DNA of 64,000 bases from CAWDMN01 sp963803155 (lineage in GTDB: Bacteria; Acidobacteriota; Terriglobia; Versatilivoradales; Versatilivoraceae): the NCBI GenBank assembly GCA_963803155.1, contig CAWDMN010000081.1:3897-67896 (forward strand). The letters run 5' to 3'. Positions 9,333 to 17,626 of this stretch are shown one piece after another. The notes under the pieces are model-generated. The model did not search any database. It saw only the letters and a list, made by a program, of their open reading frames with translations, and was not told the origin of the DNA. Numbering within the stretch: position 1 is the first letter of the stretch; each line of letters begins with the position of its first letter. The position numbers and the translations under genes were made by a program.

Positions 9333-9590
9333 CAAATCAGATTCACTATGTTTCTGCTCCGTTGCCGTTCTCACCTTTGGAAGAAATTTAACAAATAAAT
9401 GCGGCACCCTCCCGCCTGGATTCACATGCTCCAGCGGATTATTGTCGATGCAGGAATATCGATAAAATGTTCGAAGATCTTCAAGTTTATATGGCCCAGG
9501 ATCTGCGCTGGTGAAGCGTTCCTGGGGGCTTGAGTAGCATCAGGCGCCGAAGTAATCGAGGCCTGACTCATTATCAGGTTCTTTCGCGGT

Positions 9591-9616
9591 GAACTTCTGC
9601 CGGGGCGCAGAAGTTC
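9591..9616. repeat. 10-bp perfect hairpin after sdhB
   Basis: GAACTTCTGC (9591-9600) and GCAGAAGTTC (9607-9616) form a perfect stem with a 6-nt loop, 28 nt beyond the sdhB stop. There is no T-tract, so it may protect or process the mRNA 3' end rather than terminate transcription. Confidence 0.5.
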
Positions 9617-9643
9617 TCAATTTTGAGCATTGGGAAATCAGCA

Positions 9644-10420
9644 TCAGATTCCGCCGCCGGAATTTTCAGAGGGGGGACGGGAAGTGATTGCACTCTTGAG
9701 GAAATCACGGTTCATCAGGGCAATCACATCCAATTTGATTCCTTTGGGGCAAACGGCTTCGCATTCGCCAATATTGGTGCAATGGCCGAAGGCTTCCGCG
9801 CGCATCTGCTTCACCATGGCCATGGCGCGCTCGTACCGTTCCGGTTGTCCCTGGGGAAGAACATTGAGATGGGAAATTTTGGCCGCGGTAAACAGGGAAG
9901 CCGACGCATTCGGGCATGCGGCGACACAGGCGCCGCAACCGATGCAGGCCGCGGCGTCCATGGCCCGTTCGGCGTCCGGCTTGGGAATGGGAATGGCATT
10001 GCCTTCGGGGGCGCTGCCGGTGGGAACCGACACGAATCCTCCCGCGGCAATGATCCGGTCCAAGGCGCTCCGATCCACCACCAAATCCCGAATCACCGGG
10101 AAAGCGGCTGCCCGCCATGGTTCCAAAACCAGTTCATCTCCATCATGGAATTGACGCATGTGGAGCTGGCAGCATGTGGTCCCAGGCTTTGGGCCATGGG
10201 GAATTCCATTGATGACGAATCCGCACATGCCGCAAATGCCCTCGCGGCAATCATGATCGAAGGCAACCGGCTCTTCCCCCTTGGTAATAAGCTGCTCATT
10301 GAGCACGTCCAGCATTTCGAGAAAAGACATGTGTTCATTCACGCTGGTAAGTTCATAGCGCACCAGGCGTCCCGATTGCTGGGCGGATTTCTGCCGCCAG
10401 ATGTGTAAGGTGAGCTTCAT
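9644..10420 (-). CDS. sdhB: Succinate dehydrogenase/fumarate reductase iron-sulfur subunit
   Basis: A 258-residue protein that carries electrons from the flavoprotein subunit to the membrane anchor in respiratory complex II. The N-terminal plant-ferredoxin-like domain has Cys58, Cys63, Cys66 and Cys83/84 for the [2Fe-2S] cluster (CREGICGMC). The C-terminal part has CIGCGACVAAC (Cys159-169) and CTNIGECEAVCPKG (Cys214-224) for the [4Fe-4S] and [3Fe-4S] clusters. The start has a good AAAGGAG ribosome site. It is the third gene of sdhC-sdhA-sdhB, but unlike sdhC and sdhA it is separated from its upstream neighbour by 466 bp of repeat-rich DNA, which makes uncoupled expression possible. Confidence 0.95.
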   Translation of the reverse strand: MKLTLHIWRQKSAQQSGRLVRYELTSVNEHMSFLEMLDVLNEQLITKGEEPVAFDHDCREGICGMCGFVINGIPHGPKPGTTCCQLHMRQFHDGDELVLEPWRAAAFPVIRDLVVDRSALDRIIAAGGFVSVPTGSAPEGNAIPIPKPDAERAMDAAACIGCGACVAACPNASASLFTAAKISHLNVLPQGQPERYERAMAMVKQMRAEAFGHCTNIGECEAVCPKGIKLDVIALMNRDFLKSAITSRPPSENSGGGI

Positions 10421-10886
10421 GCCGGCTTCTCCTTTGTTTCAAAGTGCTCCTAAAAGTTATTCCGATGCACTATAGATTATTGCCTTGCAGGGGGCCGACA
10501 GAGTTTCGAGGCAGCATACCCCAGGCATATTGGTCTTTAACCGAACGCATTCCTGAAGTTTCAACATCTTTACCGCAACGCGGTAAAGGATATTCGCCTG
10601 GGGTAAGAGCGCGATTGATGCGCTCTTACCCCTAGTAGAGTGAATCTGAAATAGGTTCGCACTCCGCAGGAGCGCAGGAGAGGCGGGGGATGATCTCCTG
10701 CACCCGTTCCGGGTGCCGTAACGACAAACACGAATCAAGACCTGTGGTGCGCGGCACAAACCGCCGCGAACCACAGGCTAATTTCCCACACCGCTTCGCG
10801 GTGCCATCCGTAACACCAAATTAATTCGTTGAAACCCAGCGATGCGTTACGCTCTTCGAGCCAACGCATCCTACGTCTATGGCCTT
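10421..10886. repeat. Mosaic of palindromic repeats separating sdhA from sdhB
   Basis: A 466-bp non-coding insert inside an operon that is normally compact. It contains several unrelated perfect dyads: CTTTACCG/CGGTAAAG (10568-10588); a 13-bp arm pair GGGGTAAGAGCGC/GCGCTCTTACCCC with a 7-nt loop (10600-10632); CACCC/GGGTG (10701-10715); CCTGTGGT/ACCACAGG around an inner GC-rich stem (10741-10778); CACCGC/GCGGTG (10789-10803); and GATGCGTT/AACGCATC (10841-10870). No T-tract follows the large stem on the minus strand. This looks like repeated landing of REP-like elements. One short minus-strand open frame covers it but has no protein character. Confidence 0.7.
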
Positions 10887-12800
10887 TTATTTGTAGCTGC
10901 GCTGTGCGGGTTTGACAAATTCAAACTCGAGCGTCTCCACATGCCGGAGCGGTTTTTTATTCACCCCCTGATACTCCCAAGCCGCGCCATGGCAGAAATG
11001 AGCATCATCCCGCAAGGCTTCACCCTCGGGGGTCTGAAATTCCTCTCGAAAGTGCCCGCCGCATGATTCATTTCTCTCCAGGGCATCCCGGCAGATCAAC
11101 TCCGCCAATTCCATGAAATCGGCCACACGTCCGGCTTTTTCCAGCGACTGGTTGAGCTCCTCATTTCCGCCCAGGATGTTCACATTTTGCCAGAATTCCT
11201 CGCGCAACGCCGGGATGCGCTCAAGGGCTTTTTGCAATCCCGCGGCATTTCGTCCCATGCCGCAATATTCCCACAGCAGCTTTCCCAACTCACGATGAAG
11301 ACTATCCACGGTCCGTTTGCCCCGTATCGAAAGAAGCCGCCTGGTCAAGGCATTGGTCTGTTCGAGCGCCTCACGGCAGGCGGGATGGGCATCGCTGACT
11401 TTCTCAAAGGAATTGGACGCCAGATAGTGTCCGAGAGTATAAGGAATGATGAAATATCCATCCGCCAGTCCCTGCATGAGAGCACTAGCTCCAAGGCGGT
11501 TGGCACCGTGATCGGAGAAGTTGGCTTCGCCCAGTACAAAAAGTCCGGGGATGGTGCTCATCAGGTGATAATCGACCCAAAGTCCTCCCATGGTGTAATG
11601 CATGGCGGGGAAAATCCGCATGGGCGCTTTGTAGGGATCTTCCCCGGTGATGCGTTCGTACATGTCGAACAAGTTCCCGTAGCGCTCCTTCACACCATGC
11701 TGGCCCAGCCGCTGTATGGCATCAGAAAAGTCCAAGAAGACTCCCAGTCCCGTTTCCCCCACCCCCCGCCCTTGATCGCACACCAGCTTGGAAGCACGGC
11801 TCGCGACATCGCGCGGAACCAAATTGCCAAAGCTTGGATAACGCTGTTCTAGGTAATAGTCCCGCTCCTCTTCGGGTATTTGGTTCGGAGGCCGCGCATC
11901 CCCTTTCTTATTCGGGACCCAAATCCGGCCGTCATTACGCAGCGATTCGCTCATGAGCGTTAGTTTCGATTGATACTCACCACTCACCGGAATACAGGTG
12001 GGATGGATTTGAGTAAAACAAGGATTGCCGAAAAGAGCTCCACGTTTGTGAGCCCGCCAGATGGCCGTGGTGTTGCATCCTTTGGCATTGGTGGACAAAT
12101 AGAAAACATTCCCGTACCCCCCCGTGCCTAATACCACGGCATCGGCCAGATGCGCTTCAAATTTGCCGGTGATCAAGTCCCGCGTGACGATGCCGCGAGC
12201 TTTGCCATCGATGACTACGAGATCCAGCATCTCAGTCCGCGGGTGCATTTCCACTCCCCCGGCGGCAACTTGGCGCTGTAGTGCCTGATATGCCCCAAGC
12301 AATAATTGTTGTCCGGTCTGCCCCCGGGCATAAAATGTGCGCGACACCTGAGCCCCGCCAAAAGAGCGGTTGGACAAAGTCCCCCCATATTCGCGGGCAA
12401 AAGGGACTCCCTGGGCTACGCATTGGTCGATGATGTTGACGCTCAACTCGGCAAGACGATAGACATTGGATTCGCGCGCTCGAAAGTCTCCCCCTTTGAC
12501 CGTGTCGTAAAAGAGGCGGTAGACGCTGTCGCCATCGTTCTGATAATTTTTGGCGGCATTGATTCCCCCTTGTGCGGCAATGGAATGGGCACGGCGAGGG
12601 GAATCCTGATAGCAGAAACACTTCACGTTATATCCCAGTTCCGCCAAGGTGGCGGCTCCCGCACCACCCGCCAATCCTGAACCCACCATAATCACGGTAT
12701 ATTTCCGCTTGTTGGCGGGATTCACCAGCTTCATTTCAAACTTGGTTTTGTCCCAGCGCTTTTCGATGGGACCGGAAGGAGTTCGTGCGTCAAGCTTCAT
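10887..12800 (-). CDS. sdhA: Succinate dehydrogenase/fumarate reductase flavoprotein subunit
   Basis: A 637-residue catalytic subunit oxidising succinate to fumarate with covalently bound FAD. The N terminus has the dinucleotide-binding GSGLAGGAGAATLAELG motif. HSIAAQGGINAAKNY contains the His expected to carry FAD; the substrate-binding region HPTCIPVSG and the MHYTMGGLWVDYH motif follow. The length and sequence fit the B-type enzymes of Bacteroidota, Chlamydiota and Acidobacteriota-like bacteria. ATG 12800 is preferred over a GTG 6 bp upstream because GAGGTGG precedes it. The start lies 7 bp past the sdhC stop, so the two are coupled. The protein works at the cytoplasmic side of the membrane with SdhB and SdhC. 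Confidence 0.95.
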   Translation of the reverse strand: MKLDARTPSGPIEKRWDKTKFEMKLVNPANKRKYTVIMVGSGLAGGAGAATLAELGYNVKCFCYQDSPRRAHSIAAQGGINAAKNYQNDGDSVYRLFYDTVKGGDFRARESNVYRLAELSVNIIDQCVAQGVPFAREYGGTLSNRSFGGAQVSRTFYARGQTGQQLLLGAYQALQRQVAAGGVEMHPRTEMLDLVVIDGKARGIVTRDLITGKFEAHLADAVVLGTGGYGNVFYLSTNAKGCNTTAIWRAHKRGALFGNPCFTQIHPTCIPVSGEYQSKLTLMSESLRNDGRIWVPNKKGDARPPNQIPEEERDYYLEQRYPSFGNLVPRDVASRASKLVCDQGRGVGETGLGVFLDFSDAIQRLGQHGVKERYGNLFDMYERITGEDPYKAPMRIFPAMHYTMGGLWVDYHLMSTIPGLFVLGEANFSDHGANRLGASALMQGLADGYFIIPYTLGHYLASNSFEKVSDAHPACREALEQTNALTRRLLSIRGKRTVDSLHRELGKLLWEYCGMGRNAAGLQKALERIPALREEFWQNVNILGGNEELNQSLEKAGRVADFMELAELICRDALERNESCGGHFREEFQTPEGEALRDDAHFCHGAAWEYQGVNKKPLRHVETLEFEFVKPAQRSYK

Positions 12801-12807
12801 GGCCACC

Positions 12808-13503
12808 TCACTGAATGATCCCGGCCAGAACAGCGACGGGAATGGAAACGTTGCCTATGCCGATCAAAATGGCGAATACCCGGGCAGAATTCTTCAGAAC
12901 CGCATCATAGCGTGGCTGGTTAAGACCCACGGATTGGAACATGCTCCAAAGCCCGTGGTAGAGATGAATCGCAAGGAGAATATTAGCCAGAATATAGAAC
13001 GAGGAGGCCAACGGCTGTTGAAAACCGGTTACGACGTTGTGGTGAACGCTCAGGTATTGAAAAGCTGGATGAACCGAGCCAACGGTGAAGTGCAACAAAT
13101 GATAAACCACGAAGGCCCCCACGATGGGACCACTCCAAATCATCGTGCGCGATGCATAGCTGGAATGTGAATTATCTTTCTTGTTGTACTGAACTGGTCG
13201 CGCCGCTCTGGATTCCCACCACAACTGAACGGAAAAGAAAACATGCAACAGGACGCAGGCCAACAACACCATCCTGGCCGCCCAAATCAGCGCCGGCTTG
13301 GAATGCAGCAATTCTCCGTAGTGGTCAATGGCGTAGGTCCCATCGGCAGCTGGCGGAATAAATATCTGCAGGTTGCCGATCATATGGACCAGCACAAAAC
13401 CAAACAAGACAACTCCGGTGGCCGCTATCAAGGCCTTCCGGCTGACCTGTGCATCCCAAAGTCCCAGTGTGCGCCCCATGCTGATTGCCGTGGTGTTGTT
13501 CAT
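12808..13503 (-). CDS. sdhC: Succinate dehydrogenase cytochrome b subunit (single anchor)
   Basis: A 231-residue membrane anchor with about five hydrophobic helices. Histidines expected to bind two hemes b sit in the helices (for example VLVHMIGNL, VLLHVFFSV, VVYHLLHF, AIHLYHGLW). This is the single-anchor type; no sdhD is present. It links SdhAB to the quinone pool. A TTG further upstream extends the frame, but ATG 13503 has GAAGGGG about 11 nt before it. It is the first gene of the sdhCAB operon. A perfect FNR/CRP-type palindrome lies 50 bp upstream, pointing to control by oxygen or carbon status. Confidence 0.93.
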   Translation of the reverse strand: MNNTTAISMGRTLGLWDAQVSRKALIAATGVVLFGFVLVHMIGNLQIFIPPAADGTYAIDHYGELLHSKPALIWAARMVLLACVLLHVFFSVQLWWESRAARPVQYNKKDNSHSSYASRTMIWSGPIVGAFVVYHLLHFTVGSVHPAFQYLSVHHNVVTGFQQPLASSFYILANILLAIHLYHGLWSMFQSVGLNQPRYDAVLKNSARVFAILIGIGNVSIPVAVLAGIIQ

Positions 13504-13552
13504 AACACGAGTCACCCCTTCTAAAATCAATTTCCCTGCGAATCAATCATCT

Positions 13553-13566
13553 TTGATTTACATCAA
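13553..13566. promoter_or_regulatory. FNR/CRP-family palindrome upstream of sdhCAB
   Basis: TTGATTTACATCAA is a perfect TTGAT-N4-ATCAA dyad, identical to the core consensus bound by FNR and close relatives. Its centre is about 56 bp before the sdhC start. If it sits at -41.5, transcription would begin near 13518, leaving a 15-nt leader with the ribosome site. No strong -35/-10 pair is visible here, which fits activation. The match is directly seen; the regulator's identity is inferred. Confidence 0.6.
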
Positions 13567-13879
13567 AAAACAGCCAATTGTCCGATTTTCCACGCAATCC
13601 GGGAGATTGGAGGAGTTGGCAATCCCTGGTGATTTGAATCCCACATTTGATCGATGAGTGACAGCGGGTTTAGGCAGAACATCCGTTGGTTTTGTGTCTG
13701 GCGACTGCCGACAGGATAAATGATCCCTCGGCTAGCAGATTCTCAATCCTGAACTACTATAAAATAACACAACCTAATCCTTTCTGCCTCGAAGTCAGGT
13801 CGATTATTTGAAATTTCTGCCAATCCGCTTAAGTCACCATATCTTTCGTCGTCCTATTTGGGGACTCCCTGGGACAAGC

Positions 13880-13964
13880 ATGGATGGAGGCGGCGTGCCC
13901 TACCCCGTCTGGATTTGCCAAGCTTGCTCAGACGGCCTGAGGGCAGGCCGCCCCACCATCATCC
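13880..13964 (-). repeat. Dispersed palindromic repeat family A, copy 2
   Basis: Reads as the reverse complement of the copy at 1456-1535 with few differences, including the shared TTGCCAAGCTTGCT and GACGGCCTGAGGGCAGGCCG segments. It lies between the divergent sdh operon and the Rrf2 gene, upstream of the promoter at 14050. Confidence 0.75.
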
Positions 13965-14049
13965 CAATTTTAATCCTCTTATTGAGCCAGCCATGCTGGT
14001 TTGAGTACCTCCTCGGACTTAAACCTTCTCCGCTTGTCCGCGAATGTTT

Positions 14050-14077
14050 TTGACTTTTCCAATTTTGTTTTTATAAT
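14050..14077 (+). promoter_or_regulatory. Sigma-70-type promoter of the Rrf2 regulator gene
   Basis: TTGACT (14050-14055), a 16-bp spacer and a consensus TATAAT (14072-14077). The surroundings are very AT-rich. The candidate Rrf2 operator at 14075-14095 overlaps the -10 box, an arrangement that would allow autorepression. Confidence 0.65.
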
Positions 14078-14095
14078 AGTCTATTAGTTCTATAG
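14075..14095 (+). promoter_or_regulatory. Candidate Rrf2 operator, site 1
   Basis: A 21-bp segment overlapping the -10 box of the Rrf2 gene. It matches the minus strand of 14706-14726, upstream of sbp, at 16 of 21 positions (shared pattern AATAGTnnATTAGTnCTAnA). Two occurrences confined to the two promoters of one regulator/transporter locus make it a good operator candidate. Confidence 0.5.
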
Positions 14096-14117
14096 TTTTT
14101 ATATTAAAGGATTGGAT

Positions 14118-14579
14118 GTGCTATCTAAGAAAGCAAAATACGGTTTGAGAGCGGTGCTCTATCTTGCCAAGGAACAGGGACGGGGGCCGATTTTGATCTC
14201 CGAACTCGCCACGCAGGAAGGCATCCCTAAGAAATTCCTGGAGCAGATTTTGCTGGAATTGAAGAATCGAGGCGTCCTGCAAAGCAAGATGGGTAAAGGG
14301 GGTGGCTATTTTCTCGGCAAATCACCCAAGTCTGTTACCCTGGGGCAAATTGTCCGCTACTTTGATGGCGCCTTGGCTCCGGTTCCTTGTGTCAGCGTAA
14401 ATTTTTACAGCCGTTGTGAAGAGTGCCGCGATGAGGCTTCCTGTGCGATCCGGCTGGTGATGAAAGATGTGCGCGATGCCATTTCCGACATTCTGGATGG
14501 AACCACACTGGCCCAAGCCATGGAGCGGTCGACTAATGCTGCCAACGAAGCTGCCGGAAATGTGATGTATTACATCTGA
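14118..14579 (+). CDS. Rrf2 family transcriptional regulator, likely of sulfate uptake
   Basis: A 153-residue Rrf2-family repressor: a winged helix-turn-helix in the first 80 residues (SKKAKYGLRAVLYLA, then QEGIPKKFLEQILLELK), followed by a dimerisation helix. Four cysteines lie in PCVSVNF, SRCEECR and ASCAI. Such cysteines bind an Fe-S cluster in IscR-like members, and CymR-like members control cysteine and sulfur uptake. A GTG at 14118 is chosen because AAAGG is correctly spaced before it; a TTG 6 bp upstream is too close. The genes downstream are a sulfate importer, and a shared motif lies in both promoters, so control of sulfur assimilation is the likely role. This function is inferred from context. 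Confidence 0.85.
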   Translation: MLSKKAKYGLRAVLYLAKEQGRGPILISELATQEGIPKKFLEQILLELKNRGVLQSKMGKGGGYFLGKSPKSVTLGQIVRYFDGALAPVPCVSVNFYSRCEECRDEASCAIRLVMKDVRDAISDILDGTTLAQAMERSTNAANEAAGNVMYYI

Positions 14580-14705
14580 ATTTCCTCCTGCAAATTAAAT
14601 GCGAATTCTTTGTTGGGAGGATTCGCAAGACTATCGATTCTCGAGAAATGGCTGGCAAAGATGATTTATTCGGCGATTGTCCTGAAAGCAGAAATTGTGA
14701 AGTTG

Positions 14706-14726
14706 TTCTAGGACTAATCTACTATT
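14706..14726 (-). promoter_or_regulatory. Candidate Rrf2 operator, site 2, upstream of sbp
   Basis: Read on the minus strand this matches the segment at 14075-14095 at 16 of 21 positions. It lies 37 bp before the sbp start, where the -35 region of a promoter with CATAAT (14735-14740) as -10 would fall. The orientation is opposite to site 1. Confidence 0.5.
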
Positions 14727-14762
14727 TCCACAGACATAATATTATTAAAGAGAATTCAAAAA

Positions 14763-15779
14763 ATGAAATCTTCGATTCCCATAAGTCTTGCAACAGTCTC
14801 GCTGTTGATCTTAAGTGTGGAGGCATTTTCCGCGCCGCCAGCCATCACCCTGCTGAATGTCTCTTATGATCCCACCCGGGAACTCTATCAGGAGTACAAT
14901 GCATCCTTCAGCCGCTATTGGCGAGCCAAGACGGGGGTAAACGTAACAATCAACCAGTCTCATGGCGGATCCGGCAAACAAGCCCGGGCCGTCATTGATG
15001 GATTGCGGGCCGATGTGGTTACCCTGGCGCTCGCCTTTGATATTGATGCCATCAGTGAAAAAAGCGGTTTGCTCCCTAAAAATTGGCAAAGCCGTCTCCC
15101 CAATAACAGCGCCCCTTACACCTCGACCATCGTATTTCTGGTGCGCAAGGGAAATCCCAAAAAAATCAAAGACTGGAATGATCTGGTGCGGCCAGGAATT
15201 TCCATTATTACTCCGAATCCGAAAACGTCGGGTGGCGCACGGTGGAATTATCTGGCGGCGTGGGGTTTTGCCTTACGGCAAAACCATGGCAACGAAACCA
15301 AAGCTCGTGAATTTGTGACCGCGCTTTTTAAGAATGTGCCCGTCCTCGACTCGGGAGCCCGAGGTTCCACCACCACTTTTGTCCAGCGAGGCATTGGCGA
15401 TGTCCTGCTGGCTTGGGAGAATGAAGCCTTTCTGGCCGTCAAGGAACTGGGCAGGGATAAATTTGAAATCGTGATCCCGTCGGTGAGCATTCTAGCTGAG
15501 CCTCCTGTTTCCCTCGTGGATATGGTGGCCAATAAGCGAGGCACGGCCTTGGTGGCCAAGGCATACCTGGATTATCTATATTCGGAAGAGGGTCAGGAAA
15601 TTGTGGCAAAACATTACTACCGCCCCCGCTTGAAATCCGTGGCAGACAAGCATGCGGCCCAATTCCCCAAGCTGAGTCTGTTCACGATTGATGAGACTTT
15701 TGGCGGATGGCAGAAGACTCAAAAGAAGCATTTCGACGATGGTGGAGTTTTTGATCAGATCTATCAACAGGCTCAGTGA
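14763..15779 (+). CDS. sbp: Sulfate ABC transporter substrate-binding protein
   Basis: A 338-residue periplasmic protein with a signal peptide (about 23 residues, cleaved after AFSA). The conserved family motifs are visible: LLNVSYDPTRELYQEYN near the mature N terminus, QSHGGSGKQARAVIDG, RADVVTLALAFDID, and NPKTSGGARWNYLAAWG. It captures sulfate (possibly thiosulfate) in the periplasm and delivers it to CysTW. It is the first gene of sbp-cysT-cysW-cysA, all on the same strand, with a 66-bp gap to cysT and overlaps after that. Assignment to Sbp rather than CysP rests on overall similarity and is less certain. Confidence 0.92.
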   Translation: MKSSIPISLATVSLLILSVEAFSAPPAITLLNVSYDPTRELYQEYNASFSRYWRAKTGVNVTINQSHGGSGKQARAVIDGLRADVVTLALAFDIDAISEKSGLLPKNWQSRLPNNSAPYTSTIVFLVRKGNPKKIKDWNDLVRPGISIITPNPKTSGGARWNYLAAWGFALRQNHGNETKAREFVTALFKNVPVLDSGARGSTTTFVQRGIGDVLLAWENEAFLAVKELGRDKFEIVIPSVSILAEPPVSLVDMVANKRGTALVAKAYLDYLYSEEGQEIVAKHYYRPRLKSVADKHAAQFPKLSLFTIDETFGGWQKTQKKHFDDGGVFDQIYQQAQ

Positions 15780-15845
15780 AAATAAGGGGACTTGGGAACA
15801 CTAATCAACGTCTAAGACTGTGGGTCCTGTTTATGAGGGAATGAA

Positions 15846-16682
15846 ATGAAGCTGGCTTTCAAACAACGAAATATATTGCCTGGCTTTGGTCTCACCATGG
15901 GCTTTGCTCTTGTCTATCTGAGCCTGTTGGTATTGATTCCGCTCAGTTCCATTTTTTTGAAGACGGCTACAATGAGCTGGGCCCGCTTCTGGGGGACCAT
16001 CACCTCCCCGCGCGTCCTTGCCTCTTATCAGCTTACATTTGGAGCCTCGCTGATTGCGGCGCTGGTGAATGCGCTAATGGGATTTCTGGTTGCCTGGGTT
16101 CTGGCCCGCTATCGTTTCCCGGGGAAAAGGCTAGTGGACTCTCTTGTGGATTTGCCCTTTGCCCTCCCGACCGCCGTGGCTGGCATCGCCCTAACGTCGC
16201 TTTATGCGGAAAATGGATGGATTGGCCATTTTCTGGCGCATTGGGGAATCAAGGTGGCTTTTACGCCTCTAGGTGTGCTGGTGGCCTTGACTTTTATTGG
16301 ACTGCCCTTTGTGGTTCGCAGTGTACAGCCAGTGATCGAGGATTTGGATCAACAGACGGAAGAAGCCGCCGTCAGCCTGGGAGCATCCTCCTGGCAGACA
16401 TTCGGCCGGGTAATTTTCCCCGCAGTTTTGCCCGCATTGCTTACGGGCTTCACCCTGGCATTTGCCCGCGCTTTGGGGGAATACGGCTCAGTCGTATTCA
16501 TTTCCGGAAATATGCCCATGCGGACGGAAATTACGCCGCTTTTGATCATCACCAAACTGGAGCAGTACGATTATGCGGGGGCTACAGCTCTGGCTGTCGT
16601 TATGCTGGTGGTCTCTTTTTTATTGTTGTTGGGAATTAATTTCCTGCAGTGGCATAGCCGCCGGTTTCAGGAGACACGATGA
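15846..16682 (+). CDS. cysT: Sulfate ABC transporter permease CysT
   Basis: A 278-residue inner-membrane permease with about six membrane helices. The EAA loop that contacts the ATPase is seen as EEAAVSLGASSWQTFGRVIFP, followed by the family signature ARALGEYGSVVFISGNMP. It forms a heterodimeric channel with CysW. The ribosome site GAGGGA lies 6 nt before ATG. The stop overlaps the cysW start by 4 bp (ATGA), implying coupled translation. The length is typical of the family. Confidence 0.95.
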   Translation: MKLAFKQRNILPGFGLTMGFALVYLSLLVLIPLSSIFLKTATMSWARFWGTITSPRVLASYQLTFGASLIAALVNALMGFLVAWVLARYRFPGKRLVDSLVDLPFALPTAVAGIALTSLYAENGWIGHFLAHWGIKVAFTPLGVLVALTFIGLPFVVRSVQPVIEDLDQQTEEAAVSLGASSWQTFGRVIFPAVLPALLTGFTLAFARALGEYGSVVFISGNMPMRTEITPLLIITKLEQYDYAGATALAVVMLVVSFLLLLGINFLQWHSRRFQETR

Positions 16683-17626
16683 GAGAGAGTGTGCCGGGCG
16701 CCGGAAAGCAGGTATTAGGATTCAAGAACGGGGCGTTAATTTCAGGATGGACCGCTCCAAAAGTTCCGCGGGTGGGAGAATCTCCATCGGTAAGGTGGAT
16801 TTTGATCCTATTCGCATTGGGTTGGTTATCCCTGATCTTGATTCTTCCTTTGGTCACGGTTTTTTTTCAGGCCTTTGAGAAAGGCTGGCAGACTTACCTG
16901 GCGGCGTTACATGAGCCGGATGCCTGGTCGGCCATTGAGCTGACATTGCTTACGACGGCGATTGCCGTACCTTTGAATCTTCTTTTTGGATTGGCCGCCG
17001 CCTGGGCCATCGCCAAATTTCAGTTTGTGGGAAAAAATCTTCTTCTCACCTTGATTGACTTGCCTTTCGCGGTTTCCCCGGTTATTTCCGGGTTAGTCTT
17101 TGTGCTCCTGTTTGGGCTTCAGGGCTGGATGGGGCGCTGGCTGAACGATCATGACATTAAAATCATCTTCGCGGCTCCCGGAATCGTGTTGGCCACCATC
17201 TTTGTCACACTCCCCTTTGTGGCGCGCGAGCTGATTCCCCTGATGCAGGCCCAGGGGAAGGATGAGGAAGAGGCCGCGCTGGTGTTGGGTGCTTCAGGCT
17301 GGCAGATGTTTCGCCGCGTCACGCTGCCCAACATCAAATGGAGCTTGTTTTATGGGGTAATCCTCTGTTCGGCCCGCGCCATGGGTGAGTTCGGCGCGGT
17401 TTCAGTGGTCTCCGGGCACATTCGCGGGCAAACCAACACTCTTCCGCTTCAAGTGGAGATTCTTTACAACGAGTATAACTATGCGGCGGCATTTGCCGTA
17501 GCTTCCCTGTTGACCTTGATTTCCCTGGTCACCTTGTTCGCAAAAAAAGTGGTGGAGTGGAAGACTCAGCGGGCACATCAGCGCGCGTTCGCCCGAGTGG
17601 GAGAAGAAAGATACGATGAGTATTGA
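16679..17626 (+). CDS. cysW: Sulfate ABC transporter permease CysW
   Basis: A 315-residue partner of CysT with about six membrane helices. It has the EAA loop EEAALVLGASGWQMFRRVTLP and the signature ARAMGEFGAVSVVSGHIRG, which is typical of CysW. About 35 extra residues precede the first membrane helix compared with common CysW proteins; CAGGAG before the ATG supports this start. It overlaps cysT by 4 bp and cysA by 11 bp, so the transporter genes form a tight translational unit. Confidence 0.95.
   Translation: MRESVPGAGKQVLGFKNGALISGWTAPKVPRVGESPSVRWILILFALGWLSLILILPLVTVFFQAFEKGWQTYLAALHEPDAWSAIELTLLTTAIAVPLNLLFGLAAAWAIAKFQFVGKNLLLTLIDLPFAVSPVISGLVFVLLFGLQGWMGRWLNDHDIKIIFAAPGIVLATIFVTLPFVARELIPLMQAQGKDEEEAALVLGASGWQMFRRVTLPNIKWSLFYGVILCSARAMGEFGAVSVVSGHIRGQTNTLPLQVEILYNEYNYAAAFAVASLLTLISLVTLFAKKVVEWKTQRAHQRAFARVGEERYDEY

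Larger units (their letters stand above)
9133..9643. other. Intergenic region between convergent genes
   Basis: About 510 bp with no gene recognised. It contains a possible minus-strand terminator (9297-9332) and a perfect 10-bp hairpin just past the sdhB stop (9591-9616). Further weak dyads lie around 9541-9580. The middle part (about 9400-9540) shows nothing recognisable. Confidence 0.4.

Noticed and set aside
9623..10408. Plus-strand open frame of 261 codons
   Set aside because: It is the antisense shadow of sdhB, whose cysteine motifs are unmistakable on the minus strand.
10457..10774. Minus-strand open frame of about 105 codons between sdhA and sdhB
   Set aside because: It spans several perfect palindromes and has no recognisable domain or ribosome site.
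14590..14625. TGCGAAT/ATTCGCA hairpin after the Rrf2 gene, considered as a riboswitch or terminator
   Set aside because: The loop is long, no T-tract follows and no SAM-riboswitch core sequence is visible.
14648..14869. Small plus-strand frame overlapping the sbp start
   Set aside because: It overlaps the signal peptide of sbp in another frame and includes the candidate operator; no ribosome site is seen.
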